A stretch of DNA of 64,000 bases from Deinococcus arboris (GCF_009755355.1 NZ_WQLB01000013.1:49844-113843), one strand, 5' to 3'. Shown: positions 12,709-24,795, counted from the stretch's first letter. Program-made: numbers and translations. Notes: generated by a model not told the origin, from the sequence alone.

Positions 12709-13487
12709 CTCTGCCCGTCATGCAGCGTGACCCAGGGGGCTGCCTCCGGCACGGCCGTGAAGGAGGTCAGGCCGCCCTCTGCGGTCCAGCGGTGCAGCAG
12801 CGCCAGCGGCGGCTGGTACTGAATCACCAGCTTGTCTGGTTGTGCCCAGGCCGGCTGAAAGGTGGCGTCGGTGCCGGGGCAGGTCATCACGGTGGTGTGG
12901 GCAAAACTGGCGGTCAGTGGCAGATGAACGTGGCCGGCCACCACCCGCACCACCTGGGGATGGTGCGCCACCACCGCGCAGAACTCGGCGTGCCCCCGCA
13001 GCCCGATGTCGTCCAGCACCTGCAGACCCGTCTGAACCGGTGGGTGGTGCATGAACAGCAGCGTGGGGCGCGCCGGTGCCTGGGACAGCACCTCGTCCAA
13101 CCAGGCCAGGCGCTGGGCGCATAGCTCGCCGCCGCCGTGACCGGGCCACTGGGTATCCAGGCCGATCAGACGCAGCGGAAAGTTCTCGACGACGTACTGC
13201 ATAAAGCTCTCGCAGGCTTCGCCGGGTGGGGGTCGGCGCGACAGCAATTCAGCGCGGTCATCATGGTTGCCCGGCACCACGAAGACTGGCATGGGGAGCG
13301 GCTCTAATGCCGCCTCGAATTCGTCGTACTCGTCGGGGTGGCCGTGGTCTGTGCAGTCGCCCGTGATCAGCACGGCGTCGGGAGGCTGAGGCAAAGTCGC
13401 CACGAACGCCACCGCGCGGCGCAGGGCGGCGGCCTTGTGCGGCCGGGTACGGTCCACATGGGGGTCACTGAGCTGGGCAAGAAGCAT
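12696..13487 (-). CDS. Metallophosphoesterase (CpdA-like phosphodiesterase)
   Basis: 263-aa calcineurin-like phosphoesterase. All five metal-site blocks are seen in order: [31 protein letters not shown] and A-G-H-V-H. The order and spacing fit the cyclic-AMP phosphodiesterase/GpdQ group, but the true substrate is not readable. The ATG at 13487 starts [10 protein letters not shown] as expected; the longer open frame upstream does not look coding. First gene of the three-gene operon with the cyclo-ligase and YhhN genes. Confidence 0.88.
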   Translation of the reverse strand: MLLAQLSDPHVDRTRPHKAAALRRAVAFVATLPQPPDAVLITGDCTDHGHPDEYDEFEAALEPLPMPVFVVPGNHDDRAELLSRRPPPGEACESFMQYVVENFPLRLIGLDTQWPGHGGGELCAQRLAWLDEVLSQAPARPTLLFMHHPPVQTGLQVLDDIGLRGHAEFCAVVAHHPQVVRVVAGHVHLPLTASFAHTTVMTCPGTDATFQPAWAQPDKLVIQYQPPLALLHRWTAEGGLTSFTAVPEAAPWVTLHDGQRWAD

Positions 13488-13603
13488 GGCGGAACACCTC
13501 GGACAGGGGCGAAACGGGGGAGATGGGCCTACAGGGCAGGCCACGAGTCGGCAGGAACGTAGCTGCATTGTGCCAGCCCAGAAGGCCCGGTGCGAGCCGT
13601 CTC

Positions 13604-13647
13604 CAGAAAATCGCGCGCCCGGCCATGACAGCCAGAGCGCGCGATTT
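13604..13647 (-). terminator. Terminator of the DUF4394 gene
   Basis: An 11-bp perfect stem (13608-13618 with 13637-13647) built on GCGCGCGATTT, followed by TTTTCTGG on the minus strand. Confidence 0.7.
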
Positions 13648-13660
13648 AAGAAAGGGAAGA

Positions 13661-14536
13661 TTACTGAGTGGCCAGGCCCAGGGCAAAGCTCTTGAGGCTC
13701 ACGCCGCTGACGGTGGTCTTCAGGGTGGCGGCGCCAGTGGTCAGGTTGACCGTGTAGAAAGTGGTGTTGCTACCTGCGTTGGAGCTCAGATAGGCGGCAC
13801 TGGCGCCGGCGATGTCAAAGCCGGTTGAGCCGACCGAAACATCCTGGCCCAGGGCACCCACAGACGTCATGGCGTTGAACTGCGGGCCAACGCTGTGCTT
13901 GACCAGCACGTCCAGGTCGGCGTCGACCGTGTAGAGGTCAGTCGTGGTGCCGGCATTGACCGCCTGGTTGGCACTGTTGTTAAACGAGTTGGTGTAGGCC
14001 GCCGCCGCAATGTTGGGATTCTTGGCTGCGTTGGTGTCCACGAAAGCGAAGGTGCCGTCCGCCGTGGTGCCGCCAGTCGCATTCACAGGCGCGCTGGACA
14101 CCGTATGACGGAAGTTCAGATCGCTGGTCCCCACCACGCGCAGGCGGTTGGCCACGGGGTTGAAGTCGGCGGCGACCACGGTGGCGCCGCTCAGAGCGAC
14201 GGTGCTGTCGTCGACGGCCGTGCCGGTCACGGTGGTCGTACCAGCGGTGACGTTGAACCTGTACACCGTACCCGTGTTGCTGAAGCCGTACAGTCGGTTG
14301 TCAGTATTGCGAACGTCCAGATCGACCAGTGTTTCGCCGTTGCCTATCCCCGACACACTCACAGTGGTCAGACTGGCGTTGGCGTTGTCCAGGCCGAAGG
14401 TGACCAGCTGGCCGCTTGCGGTGAGGCCGTAGACCAATTGACCGATAGGGGCGACGGGCGCAACAGGAGTAGGGGTGCGCGTGCAGGATGCCAGAGCGAG
14501 GGCCGAAACCAGGGCCAACAGAGCAGTTTTTTTCAT
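13661..14536 (-). CDS. DUF4394-domain lipoprotein
   Basis: 291-aa exported protein. It has a lipoprotein signal peptide (M-K-K-T, hydrophobic core, lipobox A-L-A-S with Cys18). The mature part carries the repeating beta pattern of DUF4394: V-Y-G-L-T-A-S-G-Q-L, D-L-D-V-R-N-T-D-N-R-L-Y-G-F, A-D-F-N-P-V-A-N-R-L-R-V-V, then Y-T-N-S-F and G-F-D-I-A-G. These proteins look like beta-propellers and their role is unknown. An AGGAGG sequence precedes the ATG. Confidence 0.92.
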   Translation of the reverse strand: MKKTALLALVSALALASCTRTPTPVAPVAPIGQLVYGLTASGQLVTFGLDNANASLTTVSVSGIGNGETLVDLDVRNTDNRLYGFSNTGTVYRFNVTAGTTTVTGTAVDDSTVALSGATVVAADFNPVANRLRVVGTSDLNFRHTVSSAPVNATGGTTADGTFAFVDTNAAKNPNIAAAAYTNSFNNSANQAVNAGTTTDLYTVDADLDVLVKHSVGPQFNAMTSVGALGQDVSVGSTGFDIAGASAAYLSSNAGSNTTFYTVNLTTGAATLKTTVSGVSLKSFALGLATQ

Positions 14537-14671
14537 TTTTCAATCCTCCTGGGATGGTGGATGCTCAAGCCTTTTCTCAGACGACCGGAGCGCTCCTCTG
14601 CAGACAGTTAAGCTGGCCGGAGCTCATTAGATTGCGGCTCCTGTTCATTTCTTCTTCATGGTTGGCGGACC

Positions 14672-15343
14672 CTACCCCACTTCTTTGGGGCCTTTAAGGC
14701 CGGTTTTGCCTTCGCGGGCCTGCAGGACCGCCGCCACATCAGCAGGCGTGACTCCCACTTCAGCCAGGGCAAACAGCGTGTGAAACAGCAGGTCGGCGGC
14801 CTCGGTCGCCAGCTCGGCGCGGTCCCCATTCTTGGCGGCCAGCAGCACCTCGCCCGCCTCCTCGCTGATTTTTTTCAGCACGCGGTCTAGGCCGCCGGCG
14901 TGCAGCCGGGTCACGTAGCTCTGTTTGGGCAGAGTGGCCAGGCGCTCGGTGATGGTGGCGTAGATGCGCTCCAGGGTGCCGTCCAGGCCAGTGTCCGGGG
15001 TGCGGCCCTCCAGCAGCGGCCGGTGAAAGCAGGAGTACGCCCCGGTGTGGCAGGCGGGGCCGCTTTGCTGCACGCGGTAGAGCAGACTGTCGCCGTCGCA
15101 GTCGGTTTGCACGGACACGACCTGCTGGGTGTGCCCGCTGGTCGCGCCCTTGACCCACTGTTCCTGGCGCGAGCGGGAGTAGTAGGTGGCTTCGCGGGTC
15201 GCCAGTGTGCGTTCCACGGCAGCGCGGTCAGCCCAGGCCTGCATCAGCACGGCGCCGCTGTGGGCGTCTTGGGTCACGACCGGAATCAGGCCGCTCTGAG
15301 GGTCAAAGGTCAGGGTGTCAGGCGAAAGGAGTTCAGCAGTCAT
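14672..15343 (-). CDS. hisIE: Bifunctional phosphoribosyl-AMP cyclohydrolase / phosphoribosyl-ATP pyrophosphatase
   Basis: Histidine biosynthesis steps 2 and 3 fused in one chain of 223 aa. The HisI half shows [17 protein letters not shown] and the metal-binding C-D-G-D/C-H-T-G residues; the HisE half has the S-E-E-A-G-E-V helix and E-A-A-D-L-L-F-H. The ATG at 15343 begins 65 bp after the hisF stop, and the spacer is filled by a dispersed repeat. Likely co-transcribed with hisF. Confidence 0.96.
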   Translation of the reverse strand: MTAELLSPDTLTFDPQSGLIPVVTQDAHSGAVLMQAWADRAAVERTLATREATYYSRSRQEQWVKGATSGHTQQVVSVQTDCDGDSLLYRVQQSGPACHTGAYSCFHRPLLEGRTPDTGLDGTLERIYATITERLATLPKQSYVTRLHAGGLDRVLKKISEEAGEVLLAAKNGDRAELATEAADLLFHTLFALAEVGVTPADVAAVLQAREGKTGLKGPKEVG

Positions 15344-15360
15344 GGGGTGCCCTCCGGGCA

Positions 15361-15407
15361 GGGAGTAAAGAGTGAGCAGTGAGGGAAAGCCAACAGCCTC
15401 CGCCCAC

Positions 15408-15424
<17 letters not shown>
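15361..15424. repeat. Dispersed repeat, copy A (hisF-hisIE junction)
   Basis: The core at 15402-15420 is identical at 17 of 19 positions to the reverse complement of 43645-43663. The copy contains imperfect inverted arms based on GAGTGGTCAATGGTGAGTGG. It covers the end of hisF and supplies its TGA stop. Confidence 0.65.
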
Positions 15425-16208
<784 letters not shown>

Positions 16209-16215
16209 GCGGGCC

Positions 16216-16221
16216 AGTCTA
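16216..16221 (-). promoter_or_regulatory. -10 box of a leaderless promoter for hisF
   Basis: TAGACT, seven bases, ATG at 16208. Confidence 0.6.
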
Positions 16222-16501
16222 CGCGGCGCGGCGGCGCCCCGGACCGGGCCTGTCAAGAGGACGCCCCTTCGTCCAGTGTGAATCCACCAGCGCTGGACCA
16301 CTCTTTCTTAAACAATCTTTAACGCTTCCTCATGGTCTTTGCTAGACTCTGGGTCACAGGCCGCCTTCCCTTGTGGACCTGCCGCTGTTCACGCCACCAC
16401 CATTTTCCTTTTCTTCTTCTCTGCGGTGGATACTGCGCTCGTCTTCTGCCTGGTCGGCGGCGCATTCCGCTCCAACTCAAAGCTGTTGTTTGGGGGGTTT
16501 T

Positions 16502-16927
16502 GTGAGCCGCCATATTCTGCTGATTGACGACAACGCCAACGATGTCGAGCTGGCCCTGACGGCCCTGGGGGACACGGAGACGGCGCCCGCACAGGTGAGT
16601 GTGGCCCTGGGGGGCCAGGAAGCCCTGAGCCTGCTGCGCAGAGCCCGCACCGAGGGCGCCCTGCCCGACCTCGTGCTGCTGGACCTGAAGATGCCCCAGA
16701 TGGACGGCCTGGCGGTGCTTGACGCCATCCGCGCTGAACCGGGCCTGGAAACGCTGCCTGTGGTGATGCTCACGACCAGCGGCGAGGGCCGCGACATCCG
16801 CGAGTCGTATGCCCACGGCGCCAGCGGTTACGTGGTCAAGCCGCTGGACTTCACGCAGTTTCGGGAGGCCCTGCGCACCATTCAGGCGTTCTGGACCACG
16901 CTCAACCGCGTGCCCCGGCCCTCCTGA
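16502..16927 (+). CDS. Stand-alone response regulator (Rcp1/CheY-like)
   Basis: 141-aa single receiver domain with no output domain. The acidic pair is D9-D10 (I-D-D-N), the phosphoacceptor is Asp61 (L-V-L-L-D-L-K-M-P), the switch threonine lies in V-V-M-L-T-T-S-G and the conserved lysine in Y-V-V-K-P-L-D. The N-D-V-E-L motif after the acidic pair is typical of regulators that partner phytochrome-type kinases; no kinase gene is nearby. The start is GTG 16502. The frame is open upstream, but only this start begins at the first strand (R-H-I-L-L-I-D-D). Confidence 0.9.
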   Translation: MSRHILLIDDNANDVELALTALGDTETAPAQVSVALGGQEALSLLRRARTEGALPDLVLLDLKMPQMDGLAVLDAIRAEPGLETLPVVMLTTSGEGRDIRESYAHGASGYVVKPLDFTQFREALRTIQAFWTTLNRVPRPS

Positions 16928-16968
16928 CCAAACATTCAGACTTCCGGCAGTCTGCCGGCGCCACCCCG

Positions 16969-16974
16969 TACCCT
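16969..16974 (+). promoter_or_regulatory. -10 box of a leaderless promoter for the DUF72 gene
   Basis: TACCCT, six bases, ATG at 16981. Confidence 0.55.
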
Positions 16975-16980
16975 GACCCT

Positions 16981-17817
<837 letters not shown>

Positions 17818-17821
17818 GGCC

Positions 17822-18964
<1,143 letters not shown>

Positions 18965-19068
18965 GTGCGGCCCAGTGTAGACCTGCTGGCCGGCGCCGCA
19001 GGCCGGCAGCCATTGACACCCTGCGCCCTCCCCATTAAGCTGTGTGGGCCTGCAAGACGTGGGCGCGC

Positions 19069-19146
19069 GGTGGGTTTAGCTCAGTCGGTTAGAGCGCCGC
19101 TCTGTGGAAGCGGAGGTCGTGGGTTCAAATCCCATAATCCACCCCA
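19069..19146 (+). tRNA. tRNA-His (GTG)
   Basis: Acceptor arm GTGGGTT (19070-19076) pairs with AATCCAC (19136-19142). The anticodon stem CCGCT/AGCGG carries the loop CTGTGGA with anticodon GTG. An extra 5' G at 19069 faces C73, the histidine tRNA hallmark, and CCA is encoded (19144-19146). Confidence 0.97.
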
Positions 19147-19226
19147 GCCGCCCGGCCCCAGGTTTCGCGCCTGGGGCCGGCGCTTTCTTCAGCAGGCACC
19201 CACAAGTGTCAGGCAGGCAACCGTGT

Positions 19227-19312
<86 letters not shown>

Positions 19313-19321
19313 CACAGCAAA

Positions 19322-19361
19322 AGAGGCGGCCCTGAACTCCTTTGTTCAGGGCCGCGCCTCT
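19322..19361 (+). terminator. Terminator after the tRNA pair
   Basis: A 16-nt arm (19322-19337) pairs with 19344-19353 and 19356-19361, leaving a 2-nt bulge and a 6-nt loop. It follows the CCA of tRNA-Leu by 9 bp. Confidence 0.75.
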
Positions 19362-19549
19362 GTCTGCGCCTGCCGCTGCAAATGCACTATGATGCTCGGC
19401 GGCATGCCGCGCGCCTGTCCCTCCCCTGGGCACGGCCGCGGCACGGCAGAAGAATCAAGAGGTAATGCGCCTGCCGGCCCTGCCTGGTGCCCTCCGTCGA
19501 GCTGGAGGAGGGTCTGGGCAGCCGGAACGCGGCGCAGACGGGAGACCCA

Positions 19550-20902
19550 ATGGCAGAGCTGATGAGCAGAGAAGGCAACAAGGTGGAATTCAAGGTCACG
19601 GTGCCCGCCGCCGAAGTGAACCGTGCATATGACCAGGTGTGGGCCGGCCTGGCGCGCGACGTGCGCGTGCCTGGCTTCCGCCCCGGCAAGGCGCCGCGCA
19701 AGGTCATCGAAGGCCGTGTGGGCAAGGGCTACGTCGAGCAGGAAGTGCGTGACCGCCTGCTGCAGACCCACTACACCCAGGCCGCCCGCGAACTGAAGCT
19801 GAGCCTGGTGGACGCCACCATTGACCCCCAGACCCTGCAAAGTGGGCAGTCCTTTGAATTCATGGTCAAGGGCGAAACCTACCCTGAAGTCAAACTGGCC
19901 GACTGGAGCGGGCTGCAGCTCAGCGCCGCCGCACCCGAAATCACGGACGAGGTGCTGGAGCGCACCCTCAGCGACCTGCGCGAGCGCAACGCCACCTTCG
20001 AGAGCGCCGAGCGCCCCATCGAGGCCAGCGATCAGGTCACCATCGAAGAAGAGGGCGAGGACGGCGGCAGCTACCCCGTCTACCTCGACGTGGCCGAGGC
20101 CCATGTGCGTGACGCCCTGCTGGGCAAGACCAAGGGCGACACCGTGACCATCACGGTGCCCGCGCACAGCCACGGCGACCATGAACACCCCGAGCACACC
20201 GTCACGGTCACGGTGGTGGACGTGAAGACCAAGCAGCTGCAGGAGCTGAACGACGAGTTCGCCAGCAGCCTGAACTTTGATTCGCTGGAGCGTCTGCGCA
20301 CCGACCTGAAAGCCGAACTGGAGCGCCGCGCGCAGCAGGAAGGCGACGCCGGCCGCCGCGAAGAGTTCATCACGGCGCTGGTGGACGGCATGGAAGCCGA
20401 TATTCCCCAGGCGCTGCTGGACCGCCGCCGCGAGTCCATGATGGAAGAAATCAAGGACGACCTGGGCCGCCAGGGCGTCAAGTGGGACGAGTACGAGAGC
20501 TTCATGCAGGAGCAGGGCAAGCTGGACGACTTCCTGGCTGACCTGAGCAAGAACGCCGAGACCCGCGTGAAGCGCGACCTGGTGCTGGAGCGCCTGGCCG
20601 AGGACCTGAAAGTGCAGGTCAGCGACGCCGAGTTCAACCAGACCATGAACGCGCTGGCTCAGGCCAACGGCCTGAGCGCCGCCGAGCTGAGCAAGCAGCT
20701 GGGGCCGAACGGCATCAACTCGTACTACATCAGCCTGACCCGCGAGAAGGGCCTTCAGCAGGCCATGACGCAGCTGGCCGGTGGCCAGAGCGAGCAGGCC
20801 AGCACCGCCGAAGCCAACACGGCTGAAGCGAGTGCGGAGCCAGCCGCACCTGAATCGGCCGGCACCGAGGCGACCGAGCAGGCGGACATCACCGAAAGCT
20901 AA
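19550..20902 (+). CDS. tig: Trigger factor (ribosome-associated chaperone)
   Basis: 450-aa peptidyl-prolyl isomerase/chaperone that binds nascent chains at the ribosome exit. The ribosome-binding signature G-F-R-P-G-K-A-P is at about residues 42-49, followed by the PPIase domain and a long helical C-domain. The last 35 residues are low-complexity Ala/Glu/Thr. The ATG at 19550 has GGGAGA upstream and gives the expected N-terminus; the frame is open further upstream. A clear terminator follows. Confidence 0.96.
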   Translation: MAELMSREGNKVEFKVTVPAAEVNRAYDQVWAGLARDVRVPGFRPGKAPRKVIEGRVGKGYVEQEVRDRLLQTHYTQAARELKLSLVDATIDPQTLQSGQSFEFMVKGETYPEVKLADWSGLQLSAAAPEITDEVLERTLSDLRERNATFESAERPIEASDQVTIEEEGEDGGSYPVYLDVAEAHVRDALLGKTKGDTVTITVPAHSHGDHEHPEHTVTVTVVDVKTKQLQELNDEFASSLNFDSLERLRTDLKAELERRAQQEGDAGRREEFITALVDGMEADIPQALLDRRRESMMEEIKDDLGRQGVKWDEYESFMQEQGKLDDFLADLSKNAETRVKRDLVLERLAEDLKVQVSDAEFNQTMNALAQANGLSAAELSKQLGPNGINSYYISLTREKGLQQAMTQLAGGQSEQASTAEANTAEASAEPAAPESAGTEATEQADITES

Positions 20903-20916
20903 GCGGCTGTGGCCGG

Positions 20917-20956
20917 ACCGGGGAAGCGTGCAGGTGGCGCTTCCCCGGTTTCTTTT
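20917..20956 (+). terminator. Terminator of tig
   Basis: A perfect 12-bp stem (20917-20928 with 20938-20949) on ACCGGGGAAGCG, followed by TTCTTTT. Confidence 0.9.
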
Positions 20957-20987
20957 GGTCCTTGCCACAAACTCTGGACTCGATTCA

Positions 20988-21016
20988 TTGAACGGGCGTT
21001 CAAAGAATGTTACGGT
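20988..21016 (+). promoter_or_regulatory. fabH promoter with palindromic operator over the -35
   Basis: TTGAAC (20988-20993) serves as -35, a 17-bp spacer follows, then TACGGT (21011-21016) as -10, and the ATG is 7 nt later, so the transcript is probably leaderless. The -35 is one half of a perfect inverted repeat, TTGAAC-GGGC-GTTCAA (20988-21003). A bound repressor would block polymerase. Confidence 0.75.
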
Positions 21017-21023
21017 GGGTGAC

Positions 21024-22082
21024 ATGAGTGATCCTTCTGTCGCGGCCCTGACGGCCCGGCCCAGCCTGGGCGTCACGGCGCTGGGCACCTACGCCCCCGA
21101 ACGCGTGGTGCCCAACAGTGAATTTGAAACCCGCATGGACACGACGGCCGAGTGGATCGAGTCGCGCACCGGCATCCGCGAGCGTCGCTTTGCTGGGCCC
21201 GACCAGTACACCAGCGACCTGGGTGTGCTGGCCGTGCGCGACCTGCTGCGGCGCGACCCGGACGCCCTGCGCGAGGTGGACGCCGTGATCTGCGCCACCG
21301 TCAGCCCCGACGCCCTGATGCCCTCTACGGCCGCCCTCATTGCCATGCAGGTGGGCCTGGTGGGTGCGGCGGCCTTTGACCTGAGCACTGCGTGCAGCGG
21401 CTTTGTGTACGGCCTGAGCGTGGCCCAGGGCCTGATCCTGGCGGGCAGCGCCCGGCGCGTCCTGGTGGTGGGCGCCGAGGCCCTGAGTAAAATCGTGGAC
21501 CCGAACGACCGCAACACCGCCATTCTGTTTGGGGACGGCGCGGGCGCGGCGGTGGTCGGGCCGGTGCCCGACGGCTACGGCTTTCAGGAATTTGTGCTGG
21601 GCGCCGACGGCAATGGGGGCGCCAGCCTGTACCTGCGCTGCGTGGCGCCGCGCCTGCCAGGCGGCTTTGAGATGTCCCAGTCGGTCGGCATGAATGGCCG
21701 TGAGGTGTTCAAGTTCGCCGTGCGGGTGCTGGGTGAAAGCGGCACCCAGGCGCTGGCCAAGAGCGGCCTGACGAGTGCCGACGTGGACTGGGTGATTCCT
21801 CATCAGGCCAACGTGCGCATTATCGAGGCCGCGATGGAGCGTTTTGGCCTGCCCATGAGCAAGGCCACCGTGAACCTGGACCGCTACGGCAACACCAGTT
21901 CGGCCACGGTGCCGCTGGTGATGCGTGAGGCCATTGACGACGGCCGCATTCAGGATGGCCAGCAGCTGCTGCTGATTGCCTTTGGCGGCGGCCTGTCGTG
22001 GGTGGCCGGCACTATGAAGTGGTGGGCAGGGGCGCCCAGCCTGCATTCCCGCACCCCTGAAGAAGTGGGGGCCTGGGCATGA
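21024..22082 (+). CDS. fabH: Beta-ketoacyl-ACP synthase III
   Basis: Starts fatty acid synthesis by condensing acyl-CoA with malonyl-ACP. 352 aa. The catalytic triad is visible: Cys124 (D-L-S-T-A-C-S-G-F), His in V-I-P-H-Q-A-N and Asn in R-Y-G-N-T-S-S-A. A tail of about 20 residues after the final W-V-A-G-T-M-K-W is not typical. The ATG at 21024 is chosen from the promoter spacing and N-terminus (L-G-V-T-A-L-G-T-Y-A-P). Its stop overlaps the fabD start by 4 bp. Confidence 0.96.
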   Translation: MSDPSVAALTARPSLGVTALGTYAPERVVPNSEFETRMDTTAEWIESRTGIRERRFAGPDQYTSDLGVLAVRDLLRRDPDALREVDAVICATVSPDALMPSTAALIAMQVGLVGAAAFDLSTACSGFVYGLSVAQGLILAGSARRVLVVGAEALSKIVDPNDRNTAILFGDGAGAAVVGPVPDGYGFQEFVLGADGNGGASLYLRCVAPRLPGGFEMSQSVGMNGREVFKFAVRVLGESGTQALAKSGLTSADVDWVIPHQANVRIIEAAMERFGLPMSKATVNLDRYGNTSSATVPLVMREAIDDGRIQDGQQLLLIAFGGGLSWVAGTMKWWAGAPSLHSRTPEEVGAWA

Positions 22083-22996
22083 CGCCAGACGTAAAAATCG
22101 CCGCCCTCTTTCCAGGCCAGGGGTCGCACGCCGTGGGTATGGGGGCTGACCTGGCGGCCACCTTCCCCGAGGCGGCCGAGGTCTACGCCCAGGCTGACGC
22201 GGTGCTGCCCGGCCTGCGCGCCCTGATAGAAACCGGGCCGCTGGACGACCTGACCCTGACCGCCAACCAGCAGCCGGCCCTGGTGGCGGCGTCGGTGGCG
22301 GCCTACCGGGCGTGGCGGGCCCACACCGGCCTGACCCCCGCCTTCGCGGCGGGGCACTCGCTGGGTGAATACTCCGCGCTGGTGGCAGCCGACGCCCTGA
22401 GCCTGGGAGACGCCCTGCGCCTGACCCGTCAGCGAGGCGAGCTGATGCAGGCGGCGGTGCCCGTGGGCGAGGGCGCCATGAGCGCCGTGATGGGCGACCC
22501 GGCTGTGGTGCAGGAGGTCTGCGCCGCACACGCTGGGGTGCAGCCTGCCAACTTCAATGCCCCCACCCAGACCGTGATTTCGGGAACTCGGGCGGCGGTC
22601 GAGGCGGCCGGCGCCGAGCTGAAGGCGCGCGGCCTGAAGGCCATTCCGCTCAAGGTCAGCGCGCCCTTTCACTGCGCCCTGATGGACCCGGCAGCGCAGG
22701 GCCTGGCGCCCGCCCTGCACACCGTCCGGTACGCGCCGCCGGCTTTTCCGGTGTACGCCAACGTGACCGCTCAGCCCACCACCGACGCGGCCCCGCTGCC
22801 GGACCTGCTGACCCGGCAAATCACGGGTGCCGTGCGCTGGGTCGAGACGATTGAGGCGCTGGCGGCGACCGGTGCCGAGGTCTTTATCGAGTTTGGCCCG
22901 GGTAAGGTGCTGACTGGTCTGGTGGGGCGCATCCTGCCGGGCGCCCGCACCCTCAACGTGGGCACAGTGGAGCAGGTCCAGAGCTTTTCTCTGTGA
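22079..22996 (+). CDS. fabD: Malonyl-CoA:ACP transacylase
   Basis: 305 aa. Transfers malonyl from CoA to acyl carrier protein. It starts with the F-P-G-Q-G-S-H motif, and the active-site serine is Ser94 in A-A-G-H-S-L-G-E-Y-S-A-L. The catalytic histidine lies in S-A-P-F-H-C-A-L-M and a conserved Gln is in the Q-Q-P-A-L segment. It is coupled to fabH (ATGA) and to the following DinB-family gene (GTGA). Confidence 0.97.
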   Translation: MTPDVKIAALFPGQGSHAVGMGADLAATFPEAAEVYAQADAVLPGLRALIETGPLDDLTLTANQQPALVAASVAAYRAWRAHTGLTPAFAAGHSLGEYSALVAADALSLGDALRLTRQRGELMQAAVPVGEGAMSAVMGDPAVVQEVCAAHAGVQPANFNAPTQTVISGTRAAVEAAGAELKARGLKAIPLKVSAPFHCALMDPAAQGLAPALHTVRYAPPAFPVYANVTAQPTTDAAPLPDLLTRQITGAVRWVETIEALAATGAEVFIEFGPGKVLTGLVGRILPGARTLNVGTVEQVQSFSL

Positions 22997-23517
22997 GCCG
23001 CGACGAGCTGCGGCAGGCTCTGGCGGCGCGCACCGAGGAAGTGGCCGCGGTTGTTGAAGCCCTGGAGACGGAGGCTTTCTCCCGTGGGAGCGCTGAGCAG
23101 TGGTCGCCCGCTCATCACCTGGACCACCTGACCCGGTCGCACAAAGTGCTGGCGATGGCGCTGTCCATGCCGCGGGACCGTTTTGGGTGGGGGACCCGCC
23201 CGGTAGGAACGCCAGGGCAAGCCTACGACGCCCTCAGAAACGAGTATCTGCGGCGCTTGCGTGAGCAGGGCGTCAAGGCCACAGGCCGCTTTGTGCCGGA
23301 GCCGCATGGCGCGCCGCATGAGCAGCTAGACCAGTACCGCCAGTCCGTCGACTTGCTGACTCATCACCTTATGGCCTATGTGAACGAGGCTGAACTGGAC
23401 ACGGCCACCCTGCCCCACCCGGTCCTGGGAGAGCTGAGTGTGCGTGAGCTGCTCCTCTTTACGCTGTACCACAACGAACATCATCTTCGCGGCCTGACCG
23501 CACAGGAGCCCCTATGA
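22993..23517 (+). CDS. DinB-family four-helix protein inside the fab operon
   Basis: 174-aa DinB/YfiT superfamily protein with metal-type histidines in three helices: [16 protein letters not shown] and Y-H-N-E-H-H-L. Members include metal-dependent thiol (bacillithiol/mycothiol) transferases, so a thiol-transfer role is possible but not shown. The GTG start overlaps the fabD stop, and the TGA overlaps the fabG ATG, which makes it an integral cistron of the operon. Confidence 0.85.
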   Translation: MSRDELRQALAARTEEVAAVVEALETEAFSRGSAEQWSPAHHLDHLTRSHKVLAMALSMPRDRFGWGTRPVGTPGQAYDALRNEYLRRLREQGVKATGRFVPEPHGAPHEQLDQYRQSVDLLTHHLMAYVNEAELDTATLPHPVLGELSVRELLLFTLYHNEHHLRGLTAQEPL

Positions 23518-24275
23518 CCGACCTGTCTACCCCGCCTTCCCGCAAAGTCGCCCTGGTCACGGGCAGCAGCCGGGGGCTTGGCCGCGCTATGGCCCTGGGC
23601 CTGGCCCGCGCCGGCTTTGACGTGGCCGTGCATTACGGCCGCAATGCCGCCGAGGCCGAGGCGGTGGCCGCCGAGGCCCGTCAGAGTGGCGCCCGCGCCG
23701 AGGTCTACGGCGCCGACCTGACCGTCCCCGCCAACGCCGGAACACTGGTAGAAACGGTGATCAAGGAGATGGGCCGACTGGACGTGCTGGTCAACAACGC
23801 CGGCATCACCCGCGATACGCTGGCCATTCGCATGAAAGACGAGGACTGGGACGTGGTGCTGCAGACCAACCTCTCCAGCGCCTTTGTGGCCTGCCGCGCC
23901 GCCATTAAACACATGATGCGGGCACGGGCCGGGCGGATTATCAACGTGGCGTCGGTGGTGGGCCTGACGGGCAATCCGGGACAGGCCAACTACGTGGCCA
24001 GCAAGGCGGGCCTGATTGGCCTGACCAAGGCACTCGCCAAGGAGTACGGCGGGCGCGGCATTACTGTGAACGCCATCGCCCCTGGCTTTATCCAGAGCGA
24101 CATGACGGCGCAACTGCCAGACAACGTGCAGCAGGCGTACCTGGGCAGTATTCCCCTGTCCCGCTTTGGTCAGCCTGAAGAGGTCGCGTCTCTGGTGGCC
24201 TTTCTGGCCAGTGACGGCGCCGCGTACATCACGGGGCAGACGATCGGGGTAGACGGTGGCCTGAATCCTCACTGA
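23514..24275 (+). CDS. fabG: 3-oxoacyl-ACP reductase
   Basis: 253-aa NADPH-dependent SDR that reduces 3-ketoacyl-ACP. The cofactor motif [12 protein letters not shown], and catalytic Ser147, Tyr160 and Lys164 (Y-V-A-S-K) are seen. The C-terminus V-D-G-G-L-N-P-H is typical of FabG. The ATG overlaps the preceding stop. Last gene of fabH-fabD-DinB-fabG. Confidence 0.96.
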   Translation: MTDLSTPPSRKVALVTGSSRGLGRAMALGLARAGFDVAVHYGRNAAEAEAVAAEARQSGARAEVYGADLTVPANAGTLVETVIKEMGRLDVLVNNAGITRDTLAIRMKDEDWDVVLQTNLSSAFVACRAAIKHMMRARAGRIINVASVVGLTGNPGQANYVASKAGLIGLTKALAKEYGGRGITVNAIAPGFIQSDMTAQLPDNVQQAYLGSIPLSRFGQPEEVASLVAFLASDGAAYITGQTIGVDGGLNPH

Positions 24276-24313
24276 GCAGTCTGAACAGTGAAGGATTGAT
24301 GGAGAAGGGCCAG

Positions 24314-24345
24314 AGGACGGCTTCAAAGATAACCTTTGCCGTCCT
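24314..24345 (+). terminator. Possible terminator of the fabH-fabG operon
   Basis: AGGACGGC (24314-24321) pairs with GCCGTCCT (24338-24345), with an inner AAAG/CTTT pairing. There is no U tract, so efficiency is uncertain. Confidence 0.5.
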
Positions 24346-24456
24346 AACAGCTCAAAACTACGTCGAGGACGCCCAGAAAGCCCTCTGGTGTACCGGGATT
24401 GGCCGTCAGGGCCGGGCAGGACCAGCCACCGCCTCTTCCTGTTGACCCCTCTTCCC

Positions 24457-24471
24457 TTGAACTCCGTTCAA
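24457..24471 (+). promoter_or_regulatory. Palindrome upstream of acpP, same half-sites as the fabH operator
   Basis: TTGAAC-TCC-GTTCAA, the same half-sites as at 20988-21003 with a 3-nt instead of a 4-nt centre. It lies about 30 bp upstream of the acpP -10 (TAGACT, 24501-24506). Confidence 0.6.
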
Positions 24472-24500
24472 AGCCCCGGCCCCTTTTGGCGCGCCGCGTG

Positions 24501-24506
24501 TAGACT
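24501..24506 (+). promoter_or_regulatory. -10 box of the acpP promoter
   Basis: TAGACT; initiation would be near 24513, giving a short leader that contains AGGAGGT at 24526-24532. Confidence 0.5.
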
Positions 24507-24540
24507 GGCGCAGACTTCAGCACGCAGGAGGTATGAATTT

Positions 24541-24771
<231 letters not shown>

Positions 24772-24776
24772 ACCCG

Positions 24777-24795
24777 CCTGTTTTCCCTGAACAGG
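24777..24795 (+). other. Small hairpin between acpP and fabF
   Basis: CCTGTT (24777-24782) pairs with AACAGG (24790-24795). It could attenuate or process the transcript so that acpP is made in excess of fabF; this is inference. Confidence 0.35.

Noticed and set aside
21000..22529. 509-codon minus-strand frame over fabH and fabD
   Set aside because: Runs antisense to two certain genes and looks like arginine/proline-rich noise.
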